Source of the DNA: DASSUW01 sp963830725
Lineage (GTDB): Bacteria > Actinomycetota > Thermoleophilia > Solirubrobacterales > Solirubrobacteraceae
Reading direction: 5' to 3'
NCBI GenBank assembly: GCA_963830725.1
Contig: CAWHNO010000015.1
Span: 124,001 to 188,000 of the forward strand
DNA: 64,000 nt
Numbering within the stretch: position 1 is the stretch's first letter; every line of letters begins with the position of its first letter. Positions 1-10,276 of this stretch are shown in pieces. Position numbers and translations under genes: made by a program. A model generated the notes under the pieces. That model saw only the letters and a list, made by a program, of their open reading frames with translations, was not told the origin of the DNA and ran no database searches.

Positions 1-315
1 CGATCGTCTCCTGGCCGAGCACGCCCTGGCCGAGCGGGACGCCCTCGTCGACCGTGCGGCCCTCGAGTCCCCCGACGCGGATGGCGACGAAGACGAATCC
101 GGCTCCCTCGAGGGCGTCGTCGAGGTCGGTGGTGGTGCGGAACGGGAGCCTGTCGCCGTGCTCGGCGGCCTGGCCCTCGAGCACCTGGCCGATCCGGTCG
201 AGCCGCTCAGGATCGACGTCGTGCAGCACGACCTCGTCGAACGGCCGGCGTCGAGCAGCGCGCCGTAGACGAGCGGGACGCGGAACCCACCGCCCCCGAT
301 GATCGCGAGCTTCAC
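1..315 (-). CDS. Family-4 glycosidase, N-terminal part (cut by window edge)
   Basis: The minus strand begins with GTG and reads MKLAIIGGGGFRVPLVYGAL, a Rossmann start with the glycine-rich NAD loop typical of glycoside hydrolase family 4 (6-phospho-alpha/beta-glucosidases, NAD- and metal-dependent). Further on, VFVAIRVGGLEGRTVDE and PLGQAVLGQETI match the family's substrate/NAD region. The C-terminal three quarters lie outside the window. An apparent one-base loss near 247 breaks the frame after LLDAG; the other frame resumes with RFDEVVLHDVD. The GTG start overlaps the TGA stop of the upstream receiver gene (GTGA), so translation is probably coupled. The substrate cannot be told from this fragment. 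Confidence 0.75.
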   Translation of the reverse strand, partial: MKLAIIGGGGFRVPLVYGALLDAGRSTRSCCTTSILSGSTGSARCSRARPPSTATGSRSAPPPTSTTPSREPDSSSSPSASGDSRAARSTRASRSARACSARRRS

Positions 316-668
316 GCGGGCAGGATATCTGCGATCCCCGCGGCCGAGAGCTCGGCCTTGGGGAGGAACCCGCGCGCGGGCGTCCTGGCGAGGCAGGGAC
401 CGTAGTCGCTGGCCTCTCGGCTCGAGGTGAGCACGACCGCCGGCATCACGTCGTAGCCGGAGAGCCGCTCGGCGACCTCGAAGCCGTCGATGTCGGGCAG
501 CTGGACGTCGAGCAGGATGACCTCGGGGCGCAGTTCGCGCGCCCGGTCCAGCGCACTCATCCCGTCCTCGGCCTCGCCCACGACCACATAGCCCTCGAGC
601 TCGAGCAGCCGGCGGGCGGCGGCCCGGAAGCCCGGGTGATCGTCGACGATGAGGACGGTTGCAGCCAT
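312..668 (-). CDS. Single-domain response regulator (receiver only)
   Basis: About 118 residues forming one CheY-like receiver domain and nothing else. The acidic pair sits in VLIVDDHPGF, the phospho-acceptor Asp in VILLDVQLPDIDGF, the switch Thr/Ser in VVLTSS and the conserved Lys in GFLPKAEL. I prefer the ATG at 668 (MAATVLIVDD) over one 12 codons upstream because it starts directly at beta-strand 1. There is no output domain and no histidine kinase nearby, so it must act through a partner or at the protein level. Its stop overlaps the GTG start of the downstream family-4 glycosidase by 4 bp, an unusual pairing of a receiver with a sugar hydrolase. Confidence 0.85.
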   Translation of the reverse strand: MAATVLIVDDHPGFRAAARRLLELEGYVVVGEAEDGMSALDRARELRPEVILLDVQLPDIDGFEVAERLSGYDVMPAVVLTSSREASDYGPCLARTPARGFLPKAELSAAGIADILPA

Positions 669-752
669 AGGAAGAGTTTCGTGACCGGTAGCCGTATCCC
701 CCATGGAGTCACCCTGTGAACCAAAGGTCGGGCAACCGCACCTTCTGACAGC

Positions 753-1879
753 ATGTCTGCACCCGTGACGGCGCCCGGTCCGTCAGCCGTTCTCGCCTGG
801 CGCGCGCAGCGCCAGCACCTCGCGGCTCGGGCACCTCGTGACGATGCGCTCGATGTCGTGCGGGACATCAGCGGTCTGCACGCCCAGCTTACGAGCTCGG
901 CCGAGTTCACCCTGTGGGCACGGGTCGACCGGCTCGAGCGCGACGCTGTCTCGCGCGCCCTGTGGGAGGACCGGACGCTGGTCAAGACCTGGGCGATGCG
1001 CGGCACGCTGCACCTGATGCCCGCCGACGAGCTGCGGCTGTGGGTCGGCGCCCAGAGCGCGCTGAAGCCGCGCCACCACGGCGGGGCGTGGCTGCGTCAC
1101 CACGGCCTGACACGCGAGCAGGCGGAAGCGATGCTCGACGCGATCCCGGTGGCGCTCGACGGCCGACAACTCACGCGCGAGGAGCTCGCCGCCGAGGTGG
1201 CGCGAGTGACCGGGGATCGAGGGGCTCGACGACAAGCTCAAGGGCGGCTTCGGCGACCTGCTCAAGCCGGCGGCGTTCCGCGGCGACCTCTGTTTCGCGC
1301 CCCCCGACGGCCGGCGCGTGCGTTTCGCGCGGCCCGATCAGTGGCTCGGCCCGTGGGAGCCGATGGCGACGGACGAGGCGACGCTCGAGGTCGCGCGCCG
1401 ATACCTGGCGCGCTACGGCCCCGCCACCCGCGACATGTTGGCGCGCTGGTTCGGGATGCCCTCGCCCGCCGAGGCCGGCCGCTGGCTGAAGCGGCTCGGC
1501 GACGAAGCGGTGGAGCTCGACGGCTCCTACCTGCTCGCCGCCGACGCCGACGCGCTCGCATCGGCGGAGCCGACCGGCGCGGTGCGGCTCCTGCCGGCCT
1601 TCGACCAGTACGTGGTCGCCGCGCCGCGGGACGACGACGATGTGGTCGATCCGGCCCATCGCGTGCGCGTGTACCGCCCGCAGGCGTTGGCTGTCGCCGG
1701 TACTGCTCGTCGACGGCCGCGTGATCGGCGTCTGGTCGCACGAGCGCAAGGGCGAGCGGCTGATCGTCGAGGTCGAACCGTTCGGGCGGCCGACCCGTGC
1801 CGAGCGCGCCGGCCTGCAGACCGAGGCGGAGGCGCTCGCCCGCTTCCTCGGCGGCGAGCTCGAGCTGAGCCTGTCATAG
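753..1879 (+). CDS. Winged-helix DNA-binding domain protein (AlkZ/HTH_42-like), frameshifted
   Basis: A protein of about 375 residues starting MSAPVTAPGPSAVLAWRAQR. Motifs such as DISGLHAQLTSSAEFTLWAR, LVKTWAMRGTLHLMPADEL, ARWFGMPSPAEA and RLLPAFDQYVVA are typical of the HTH_42 family, which includes the interstrand-crosslink glycosylase AlkZ. Many members have no known function. The frame shifts near 1216 and again near 1682; the protein continues smoothly across both, ending GGELELSLS. The family's QxQ-type motif is represented by HAQ. A relative sits at the other end of the window (63419 onward, minus strand). The next gene starts 11 bp later, so the two may be co-transcribed. Confidence 0.75.
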
Positions 1880-1890
1880 GCTGGGAAGAC

Positions 1891-3192
1891 GTGGCACGGC
1901 TCAAGATCGCTTACATCGGCGGCGGATCGACCCGCGCGGCGGGCACGATGGCCAGCTTCATCGAGCACGGCGAGAACTTCACCGGATCCGAGATCGTCCT
2001 CATCGACCTCGACGCCGAGCGGCTGGAGCTGATCCGCGGGCTCGCCGAGCGGATGGCGGCCGCGAAGGGCGTCGACCTCACCGCCTCTGCCACGACCGAC
2101 CGCCGCGCGGGCCTGGACGGCTGCGACGCGATCCTGACGAGCTACCGCCCCGGTGGCTTCGAGGCGCGCGTGCTCGACGAGCGCATCCCGCTCACGCACG
2201 GCGTGATCGGCCAGGAGACGCAGGGCCCGGGCGGCTTCTTCATGGCCCTTCGCTCGATCCACGTGATGCGGCAGATCCTCGACGACGTCGCGGTCGCCTG
2301 CCCGGAGGCGCGGATCTTCAACTACACGAACCCGGTCAACATCGTCGCCCAGGCCGTCACCGATCACTCGGACGTCCCGTTCGTCTCGCTCTGCGAAGGG
2401 CCGATCGTGTACCCCGAGGAGATGGCCGAGGCCGCGGGGCTCGACGCGGCGAAGCTCGACGTCGCCAGCGTCGGCCTCAACCACGGGTCCTGGAGCGTGC
2501 GCCACACCTACGACGGCCGCGACCTGCTGCCGCTGCTGCAGGAGGCCTATACGCGGCGCGCCGCCGATCCCCAGCTGCGGCCGCAGACGCGGCGGATGCT
2601 GCGCCTGGCGTCGGTGATGGGCGCCCTGCCGAGCGAGTACTTCCAGTACTACTACTTCGAGGACGAGGTCCTGCGTGAGCTGACCGCGAAGCCGACCACG
2701 CGCGCCGAGGACATCCTCGGCTGGGTGCCTGACTACTGGGAGCACTACGTCGAGCAGGCCCGCAGTGACACGCCGCTGCTCGACCCCGCCCGCTCGCGCG
2801 GCGGGATCCACGAGCTCGAGCTGGCGATCGACTGCATGGCCGCCGTCTACAACGACCGCGGCGAGACGCTGCCGGTCAACGTGCCCAACCACGGCTCGGT
2901 CCCCGGCTTCCCGGACACGCTCGTGGTCGAGACGCTCGGCCACTGCGACGCCGCCGGCGTCCGGCCGCTGCCCATGCCGGGCCTGCCGACGCACCTGCGC
3001 GGACTCGTCGAGGCGCTCGGCGAGTACCAGCAGGCGGCCGCCGACGCCGCCTGGTCGGGCGACGCGCGCGACGGCGTGCGGGCGCTCGCGGCGCATCCGC
3101 TCGTGCGCTCGATCGACCTGGCCGAGCGGCTGTACGGCGAGCTGGCCGCCGCGCACCGCGACCATCTGCCGGCGCGGCTCCTGCCGGCCTGA
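1891..3192 (+). CDS. Family-4 glycoside hydrolase (NAD-dependent alpha/beta-glycosidase or galacturonidase type)
   Basis: 433 residues from a GTG start, complete and in one frame. It has the NAD loop IGGGST (residues 9-14), the NPVN motif (147-150), the likely metal-binding Cys168 in SLCEGP and His198 in GLNHGSW, all hallmarks of GH4 enzymes, which cleave glycosides by an NAD-assisted redox/elimination mechanism. The SLCEGP variant resembles the AglA/LplD-like branch (alpha-glucosidase or alpha-galacturonidase) more than the 6-phospho-beta-glucosidase branch, but I cannot fix the substrate. It has no signal peptide and is cytoplasmic. It ends 3 bp from the convergent stop of a sugar ABC ATPase, fitting a carbohydrate-use neighbourhood. 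Confidence 0.85.
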   Translation: MARLKIAYIGGGSTRAAGTMASFIEHGENFTGSEIVLIDLDAERLELIRGLAERMAAAKGVDLTASATTDRRAGLDGCDAILTSYRPGGFEARVLDERIPLTHGVIGQETQGPGGFFMALRSIHVMRQILDDVAVACPEARIFNYTNPVNIVAQAVTDHSDVPFVSLCEGPIVYPEEMAEAAGLDAAKLDVASVGLNHGSWSVRHTYDGRDLLPLLQEAYTRRAADPQLRPQTRRMLRLASVMGALPSEYFQYYYFEDEVLRELTAKPTTRAEDILGWVPDYWEHYVEQARSDTPLLDPARSRGGIHELELAIDCMAAVYNDRGETLPVNVPNHGSVPGFPDTLVVETLGHCDAAGVRPLPMPGLPTHLRGLVEALGEYQQAAADAAWSGDARDGVRALAAHPLVRSIDLAERLYGELAAAHRDHLPARLLPA

Positions 3193-3195
3193 GCG

Positions 3196-4332
<1,137 letters not shown>

Positions 4333-4345
<13 letters not shown>

Positions 4346-5268
4346 GCTGCGCTCCTTCCGCGGATCCTGTCGAGCGCCAGCAGCAGCGCGCCGGCGATCG
4401 GCGGCTCGGGATAGCGGACCGCCACGGCCCCGGGCAGCTCGGCCATCGTCGCGTCGGCGAGCCGATCGGTCGGGTGCCCGAAGACCCCGCCGGCGAGCAC
4501 GACGCGCGTGCCCTCGAGCGGGAGGTCGATCTGGCCGGCGCAGGCGCGCGCCTGGCGGCCGAGCACGCGGCCCTTCGCGGCGACGATCGCTCGCGCGACG
4601 GCGTCGCCCTCGTCGGCGGCATCGAGCACGACCGGGGCGAGCCGGTCCTTCTCGTGCTCCTCGAGGCCGCCGCGGCGCGTGAACTCGTACAGCAGGCCGA
4701 TCGGATCGCCGGCGCCGTAGAGCGCGAGCGCCCGCTCGGTCAGCACGGTCGCCGGGCCCATGTCGAGCTCGGCGTGGTAGACGGCGCGCAGCGCATCGCG
4801 GCCGAGCTCGCGCCCGCCGGCCGCGTCGGGCCAGAAGCCGAGGTGGAACACGCGCCCGTCGGGATGGCGCGCGCCGATCGCGTTGTACGTGCCGCTGACG
4901 ACCGCGATGCCCGTCCAGTCCGGCGAGCCGCCGCGCAGAGCGCCGAGGGAGTCGTTGACCACGAGCGGCGCGACGGCCAGGCCGAGCCGCTCGCGCAGCG
5001 CCGACTCGAGCAGCGCGAAGTCCTCCGGCCAGTCGGCGCCCGCGAGGCTGAACACGGCGGCGTCGAGCTCCTCCGCGGCGATCCCCGCCCCGGCCAGCGC
5101 CTCGCTCACGGCCGCCGTCGATCGCCGCGATCGCGTCGTCCGGCGTCGCGGCGTTGTAGATGTCCGCCCGTGCCGCCCGCTGCCCTCGCCGCACGTGCGG
5201 CCAGACGCGTCCGCCACCGCGGCGAGCGTCTTCGTGTTGCCGCCGTCGACGCCGAGCACCCAGCTCAT
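4333..5268 (-). CDS. BadF/BadG-type sugar kinase (N-acetylglucosamine kinase-like)
   Basis: About 310 residues starting MSWVLGVDGGNTKTLAAVAD, the phosphate-1 loop of the BadF/BadG/BcrA/BcrD ATPase fold. Phosphate-2/adenosine motifs follow: AVVSGTYNAIGARH and VVLAGGVFGHP. In sugar clusters, members of this family act as N-acetylglucosamine or glucosamine kinases. Here it sits inside an ABC importer operon, overlapping the permease stop by 4 bp (ATGA), so it probably phosphorylates the imported sugar. Two compensating frame changes (near 5125 and 5185) garble about 20 residues; the alternative frame there reads ADIYNAATPDDAIAAI, as expected. Sugar identity is inferred. Confidence 0.75.
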
Positions 5269-6093
5269 CCCTTCACCGCCCCGCTGAACATGCCGCGGAT
5301 GAAGCTCCGCTGCAGGAACACGTAGACGATCACGACCGGCAGCGCCACCAGCACCGCGGCCGCCGCGGTCAGCGTCGGGTCCTGGACGCGGTACGCCCCG
5401 GCGAACATCGCCAGGCCGAGCGGCGCCGTGCGCAGCTCGTCGGACTGGATCATCACGACCGCGAGCAGGAACTCGTTCCACGTCCACATGAACACGAGCA
5501 CGAGCATCGTGGCGATCGCCGGCCACGCGGGCGGCAGCAGCACGCGCCACAGCGTGGCGAAGCTCGACGCGCCGTCCAGCCGCGAGGCCTCGACGAGCGA
5601 GGCTCGGCGACGAGCGGAAGTACGCCCGCATCCAGAAGGTGCCGAACGGCACCGAGAGGCCGATCTGGGGCAGGATCAGCGCCCAGTAGGTGTCGGTCAG
5701 CCCGGCGTCCCTGAAGACGTAGTAGAGCGGGATGACGGTGGCCTCGTAGGGGAAGATCAGGCCGATGAGCAGCAGGTAGAACAGCGCGTTCGAGCCGCGG
5801 AAGCGCATCGCCCCGAACGCGTAGCCGGCCAGCGTCGACAGCACCGCCGAGACGACCGTGACGGCCGCCGCCACGACGAAGCTGTTGAGCAGTCCGCGGC
5901 CGAAGTTGCCGAGCTCCCACGCCTCGCTGAACGTGCCGAAGTCGAGCGAGTCCGGGATCGAGAAGCCGGTGACCAGGTCCGACCGGTCGTGGAAGGCGAG
6001 CAGCAGGATGCTGAGGATCGGGTAGATCGCGATCACGGAGAACACGCCGAGGACGGCGTAGCTCAGGAGCTGCTCCCGGCGCGCGGCGCTCAT
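5265..6093 (-). CDS. Carbohydrate ABC transporter permease (MalG-like), frameshifted
   Basis: Inner-membrane permease with an N-terminal segment (LLSYAVLGVFSVIAIYPIL) and several further membrane helices, then the cytoplasmic EAA loop, split by a frameshift near 5600: one frame ends FWMRAYFRSSPSL, the other resumes at SRLDGASSFATLWRVLLPP. The end (LQRSFIRGMFSGAVKG) is the classic MalG-type C-terminus. It starts at ATG 6093, overlapping the stop of the partner permease (ATGA), and its own stop overlaps the kinase ATG. Pairs with the 6090-7061 permease to form the transmembrane channel. Confidence 0.87.
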
Positions 6094-7061
6094 CGGCTCG
6101 GGTCCCGGTCGACGAGCCGCGTGATCGCGAACGCGACGACGAAGATGATGGCCGTGAGGACGACCGCCACCGCCGCCGCCAACCCGACGCGGCCGGTCGA
6201 GAACGCGTTCTGGTAGACGAGCCAGGACGGAACGGTCGTCGACGTGCCGGGCCCGCCCGACGTCGCCACGTAGACCAGGTCGAACGTCCGCAGCGCGAAG
6301 ATCGTCGTCAGCGTGAGCGCGACGGCGAGCTCGCCGCGCAGGCCTGGCAGCGTCACCGCGAAGAACTCGCGCACGCGCCCGGCGCCGTCGACGCGCGCGG
6401 CCTCGTAGAGCGTGGTCGGGATCTTCTGGATCCCGGCCAGGAACAGCACGAGGCAGAGCCCGAACATGATCCACGTGCCGACGATGCCCAGCGCCGGCAG
6501 CGCGAAGTCGAAGTCGCCGAGCCAGCCGCGCGACACGCTGTCGAGCCCGACGGCGTCGAGCGCCGCGTTGAGCGGCCCGTCGGGGGCGTAGATCCACACC
6601 CACGCGAGCGCCACGACGACGACGGCGATCGTCTGCGGCAGGAACAGCACGGCGCGGAAGAACGTCACGCCGCGCACGCGCCCGTGCGCGATCAGCGCCG
6701 TCAGGAAGAGCCCGAGCGCGCAGGGCAGCAGCGCGTAGAAGACGATCAGCACGAGCGAGTGGACGAACGAGGCCCGGATGCCCGGGTCCTCGAACACCTC
6801 GCGGTAGTTGTCGAGCCCGGCCCAGGTGCCGACCGTCAGACCGTCCCAGTCGAAGAACGACAGCCACGCCGTGTACACCAGCGGGCCGAACGCGAACAGC
6901 AGGTAGAACGCGAACGCGGGCGCGAGGTACAGGTACGCGACCCGCCGCGGCTCGCCGGGCGCGCGCTCGCGCACCCGGCGCTCCCCGATGGCACGGGCCG
7001 CGCCCCCGGCGCGCGCGGTCGGCGCCGGAGCGCCGACCCCGGGCGTGGAGGGCGCGGCCAT
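6090..7061 (-). CDS. Carbohydrate ABC transporter permease (MalF/ThuF-like)
   Basis: 323 residues in one frame. After an Ala/Arg-rich cytoplasmic leader of about 40 residues comes the first helix (VAYLYLAPAFAFYLLFAFGP), then helices typical of binding-protein-dependent permeases and the EAA loop YEAARVDGAGRVREFFAVTL, which docks on the ATPase. Six membrane segments are predicted by eye. It starts 4 bp downstream of the binding-protein stop and overlaps the next permease start. The length matches the MalF-type family without the large periplasmic P2 loop of E. coli MalF. Confidence 0.9.
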   Translation of the reverse strand: MAAPSTPGVGAPAPTARAGGAARAIGERRVRERAPGEPRRVAYLYLAPAFAFYLLFAFGPLVYTAWLSFFDWDGLTVGTWAGLDNYREVFEDPGIRASFVHSLVLIVFYALLPCALGLFLTALIAHGRVRGVTFFRAVLFLPQTIAVVVVALAWVWIYAPDGPLNAALDAVGLDSVSRGWLGDFDFALPALGIVGTWIMFGLCLVLFLAGIQKIPTTLYEAARVDGAGRVREFFAVTLPGLRGELAVALTLTTIFALRTFDLVYVATSGGPGTSTTVPSWLVYQNAFSTGRVGLAAAVAVVLTAIIFVVAFAITRLVDRDPSR

Positions 7062-7064
7062 GCG

Positions 7065-8453
7065 CTAGCTCCCCCCGAGCTCCTCGTGGTACTTGGCCCA
7101 GTCGTCCTGGACGCGCTTGGCGACCTCCTCGGGCGAGATCCTGCCCGCGAGCATCTCCTGGAACGTCTGGCCCATCGTCTGCAGCATCGTCGGCGACGAC
7201 CAGTCCGGGTACAGCGTCAGCCCGCCGGACTCGACGAGCTGGTCCCAGCCCTCCTTGATGCCCTGGCCGAGCGGGTCGCTCGGCTCGGCGGTGCCGTCGA
7301 TCGCCGCCGGGATCTGCTGCGTGTTCGACCAGGGCCTCGCCGGCGTCGGGGCCGGTGATCTGGTCGAGATACGCGGCCGCGAGGTCCGGGTTCTCGGTCT
7401 TCGCGGAGATGTGCATCGGGAAGCTCGTCGAGCCGATGTTCACGAGGTCGCCGCTCTCGCCCGGCGGCACGTTGAAGAACCCGGCGTCCTCACCGAGGCC
7501 GTCGCGCACCGTGGCCGCGTTCCAGTTGCCCGCGATCAGCACCGCGCCCTTGCCCTTGCTGAAGGCGATCGCCGCCTCGTTGTCGTTCACGGCGTTGAAC
7601 GCGTCGCCCTTGCCCAGGTACCCCTTGTCCACCCACTCCTTGAGCTTCTGGAGCGCGGTGACGTTGCCCTCGGTGTCGAACGACGCGCCGTCCTTCTGGA
7701 AGATCCAGTCGCGCATGTCCTGCGCGGGCGTGTAGGCGCCCTGGATGCCGCCCCACAGATGGAGGGCGCCGTACTGGTCGCGGTTGCCGAGCGCGACCAC
7801 CGGCTCGTCGGCCGGCAGCGTGTCGCGCAGCTTCGCCAGCGCCGTCCTCGAAGTCGGCGAACGTCTCGAGGCTCGCGGGATCGACGCCGGCCTCCTCGCA
7901 GCTTCGCCATGTTCGCGAACACGCCGACCGACTGGCCGGTCTGGGCGACGCCCCACAGCGTCCCCTCGCCGAAGGTCTGGCCGTCGTCGCTCCACATGAA
8001 CTGCTGCAGCGTCTCGGGCGTGTACGACTCATCCCAGCCGTAGGCCTTGGCGTACTCGTCGAGCGGCACGATGAGGCCCGCCTTCACCAGCTCGCCGTCC
8101 ATCTGGTAGCCCTGGTTGCCGGCGAACACGTCCGGCGCGTCGTCGCTGGAGGCGACGAGCTTGGCCTGCTTGGTCCAGGCCGCGAAGTCGCGGAAGCTGA
8201 TCTTGACCGTGACGTTGGGGTACTTCTCCTCGAACGAGCGGCTCAGCTCCCTCAGCGCGTCCTGCGGGCCGCCGGAGCCCTCGGCCGAGATGACGGTCAG
8301 CGTGACGGGGCCGAGATCCTCGAAGCCCTCGGTCTTGACCTCCGCGGCCGGCGTGGTCTCCGCCTGGTCATTCGGGCTCTCCTCCCCCGGTGTCCCTCCG
8401 CATCCGGCGATGGCGGCGATCGCCAGCGCGGCCAGCAGCGCGCGTGTCCTCAT
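7065..8453 (-). CDS. Sugar-binding lipoprotein of ABC importer, frameshifted
   Basis: Extracellular solute-binding protein family 1. The N-terminus MRTRALLAALAIAAIAGCGG is a lipoprotein signal with lipobox I-A-G-C and lipidated Cys18. The body shows family features (SFEEKYPNVTVKISFRDFAAW, AIAFSKGKGAVLIAGNWNA) and ends in DDWAKYHEELGGS. Frame changes near 7900, 7845 and 7335 interrupt the reading but each side stays recognisable. It is the first gene of the importer operon and probably the most expressed. The strand-sharing GntR gene lies immediately upstream, its visible frame overlapping the first codons. Ligand unknown; neighbours suggest an amino sugar or oligosaccharide. Confidence 0.85.
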
Positions 8454-9201
8454 GGCTTGTCTCCCTCTCTCCCCGGTGAGCGCGGCGCATCAGCGTCGCC
8501 TGGAACCGATAGCGATCCGCCCGATACACGGTACGGCCGAGGTCGATGACCCGGCCGTCCTCGGCGATCGCCTCCGTGGTCGCGAACAGGACCGGCGCAC
8601 CCTGCGCCAGGTCGAGCAGCTCCGCCTCGGAGCCGTCCGCGCCGCGCGCCTCGAGCTGGTAGTCCGCGCGGCCAGGCGCGTGGCCGGCGCGGTCGAGTGC
8701 CTCGTAGAGCGAGGCCGTGCTGAAGTCCATCCCGGGCGCCTCCGGCAGCAGGCGGAGCGGCACCCGGTTGACGTCGATCGACATCGGCAGGCCGTCGAGC
8801 ATCCGCAGCCGGCGCAGCTCGAACACCTCGGCGCCGGGCGCGATCCCGAACGCCTCCGCCTCGTCGATTGTCGCGGGGCGGACCTCGGCGCCGAGCACGC
8901 GCGCGCTCGCGTCGAGCCCGCGTGACCGCGCCACCTCGGACAGGCTCATAAGCGTGTTCGGCGGCTCGAGCACCGCGTCACCGGCGACGACGGATCCGCG
9001 CCCGCGACTCGTCACGAGGCCGTCGGCCATCAGCTCCTCGAGCGCCCGGCGCACGGTCGCTCGGCTGACGCCGTGCTCGTCGCAGAACCAGCGCTCGGAC
9101 GGAAGGCGATCGCCCGGCTGGAGCCTCCCGGTCTCGATCTCCCGCGCGATCTCCCGGTAGACCCGGTGATACAGCGGTTGCGCGGCCTCGCTGATCGGCA
9201 T
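8368..9201 (-). CDS. GntR-family transcriptional regulator (HutC/UTRA type)
   Basis: Starts MPISEAAQPLYHRVYREIAR. The winged helix (LPSERWFCDEHGVSRATVRR) is followed by a UTRA ligand domain (FELRRLRMLDGLPMSIDVN and onward), the layout of NagR/DasR-like regulators that bind phosphorylated amino sugars. The frame runs on to 8368 past the natural end near RYRFQATLMRR, overlapping the binding-protein start; in a neighbouring frame a TGA falls exactly on the ATG of that gene. A small indel has therefore probably hidden the true stop near 8450-8490. It is placed to control both the importer operon downstream and the divergent plus-strand operon. Confidence 0.82.
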   Translation of the reverse strand: MPISEAAQPLYHRVYREIAREIETGRLQPGDRLPSERWFCDEHGVSRATVRRALEELMADGLVTSRGRGSVVAGDAVLEPPNTLMSLSEVARSRGLDASARVLGAEVRPATIDEAEAFGIAPGAEVFELRRLRMLDGLPMSIDVNRVPLRLLPEAPGMDFSTASLYEALDRAGHAPGRADYQLEARGADGSEAELLDLAQGAPVLFATTEAIAEDGRVIDLGRTVYRADRYRFQATLMRRAHRGERETSHEDTRAAGRAGDRRHRRMRRDTGGGEPE

Positions 9202-9244
9202 CCCGGCGGGACTATTCCAGCGCCGTTGTCCGCATGTCAAGGCG

Positions 9245-9282
9245 TTTGGTTCCTTTTGGTTCGTCATGGTACGTTCCGGTCC
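9245..9282. promoter_or_regulatory. Putative GntR operator/divergent promoter region
   Basis: The 81-bp gap between the GntR and SIS genes contains two direct copies of TTTGGTTC (9245-9252 and 9255-9262), exactly 10 bp apart, followed by GGTACGTTCCGGTCC just before the SIS start codon. Repeats on one face of the helix in a divergent regulator/operon gap are typical of an operator. The assignment to this GntR protein is inference from position. Confidence 0.4.
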
Positions 9283-10276
9283 ATGAGGTACCTCGAGACG
9301 GGGCTGTGGGCCGACGTCCGCGAGCTTCCCGGCGCGCTGCGCGACACGCTGGCGGCGGCCGAGGGCGTCGCCGAGGCCGCCGCCCTGCTGCGAGAGCCCG
9401 GCGTCGAGCGGATCGTCGCGACCGGGAACGGCGCGGCGTACTACGTCGCCCACGCGCTGTGGCTCGCGTCGCTGGAGAGCAGCGGCTCCGTGCCGATCGT
9501 CGCGGTGCCGTGCGGGATCGCGGTCCGCGACGGCTTCCGCTGGCAGCCGGGCGACGCCGTGCTCGCGCGTGTCCTCGTCCGGCGAGTTCCGCGACGTGGT
9601 CGAGATCGCGCGCCGCGCCGGCGGGCGGCCTTGCGTGGCGATCACCGCGGCCGCCGACTCGTCGCTGGCCGACGCGGCGACCGCCGTCGTCCTGCAGCGC
9701 GTCGTCTCCCAGCGCGCGGTCACCCACACGCAGGCGCTGGCGGGCGCGTACGCGAGCGCCCTCGCGCTGTGGGCCGCCGTCACCGGCGACGCCGAGCTGG
9801 CCGCGCTGCTGGCCACGGCCGGCGACGCCGCCGAGCAGGCGGTCGCCGACGCCGAGGCGTGGGCGCCGGATGTCGGCACGCCACCCGCGGCGATCGCCGT
9901 CGGCGGCGGCCCGGCGTGGGCGGCGGCGATGGAGCTGGCGCTCATGCTCAAGGAGATCTCGCGCATCCCGGCCGAAGGCGTCGAGACGCGCGAGGGGGCC
10001 ACGTCGGCGATGTTCGGGCTCGCCCGCGGCCACCTGATGGTGTCGCTCGACCCCGCGGGCGACGCGGACGGCGACGAGGCGGTGCGCCTGTGCGCCGCGG
10101 CCGGCGCGGTGACGCTGCGCCTGCCCGGCACGGGCGGCGACGCCCGCCTGGCGCCGATCACCACCCTGCCGGCCGCCGCCGCCCTGTCCGCGGAGCTGGC
10201 GCTCGCCGCGGGCCACGATGTCGACCGTCCGGCCTGGACCGACGCCTACTACGAGACCGCGCGGAGCGCGACGTGA
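9283..10276 (+). CDS. SIS-domain sugar isomerase/deaminase-like protein, frameshifted
   Basis: About 330 residues starting MRYLETGLWADVRELPGALR. Two sugar-isomerase (SIS) domains: the first has the loop VERIVATGNGAAYYVAHAL, the second AIAVGGGPAWAAAMELALML followed by LKEISRIPAEGVETREGATS, matching the GlmS/AgaS-type fold that binds phosphosugars. The frame changes near 9570; SSSGEFRDVVEIARRAGGR resumes the first domain. Family members isomerise or deaminate amino-sugar phosphates, which fits the BadF kinase and GntR regulator on the other strand. Its TGA overlaps the next gene's GTG (GTGA). Confidence 0.78.
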
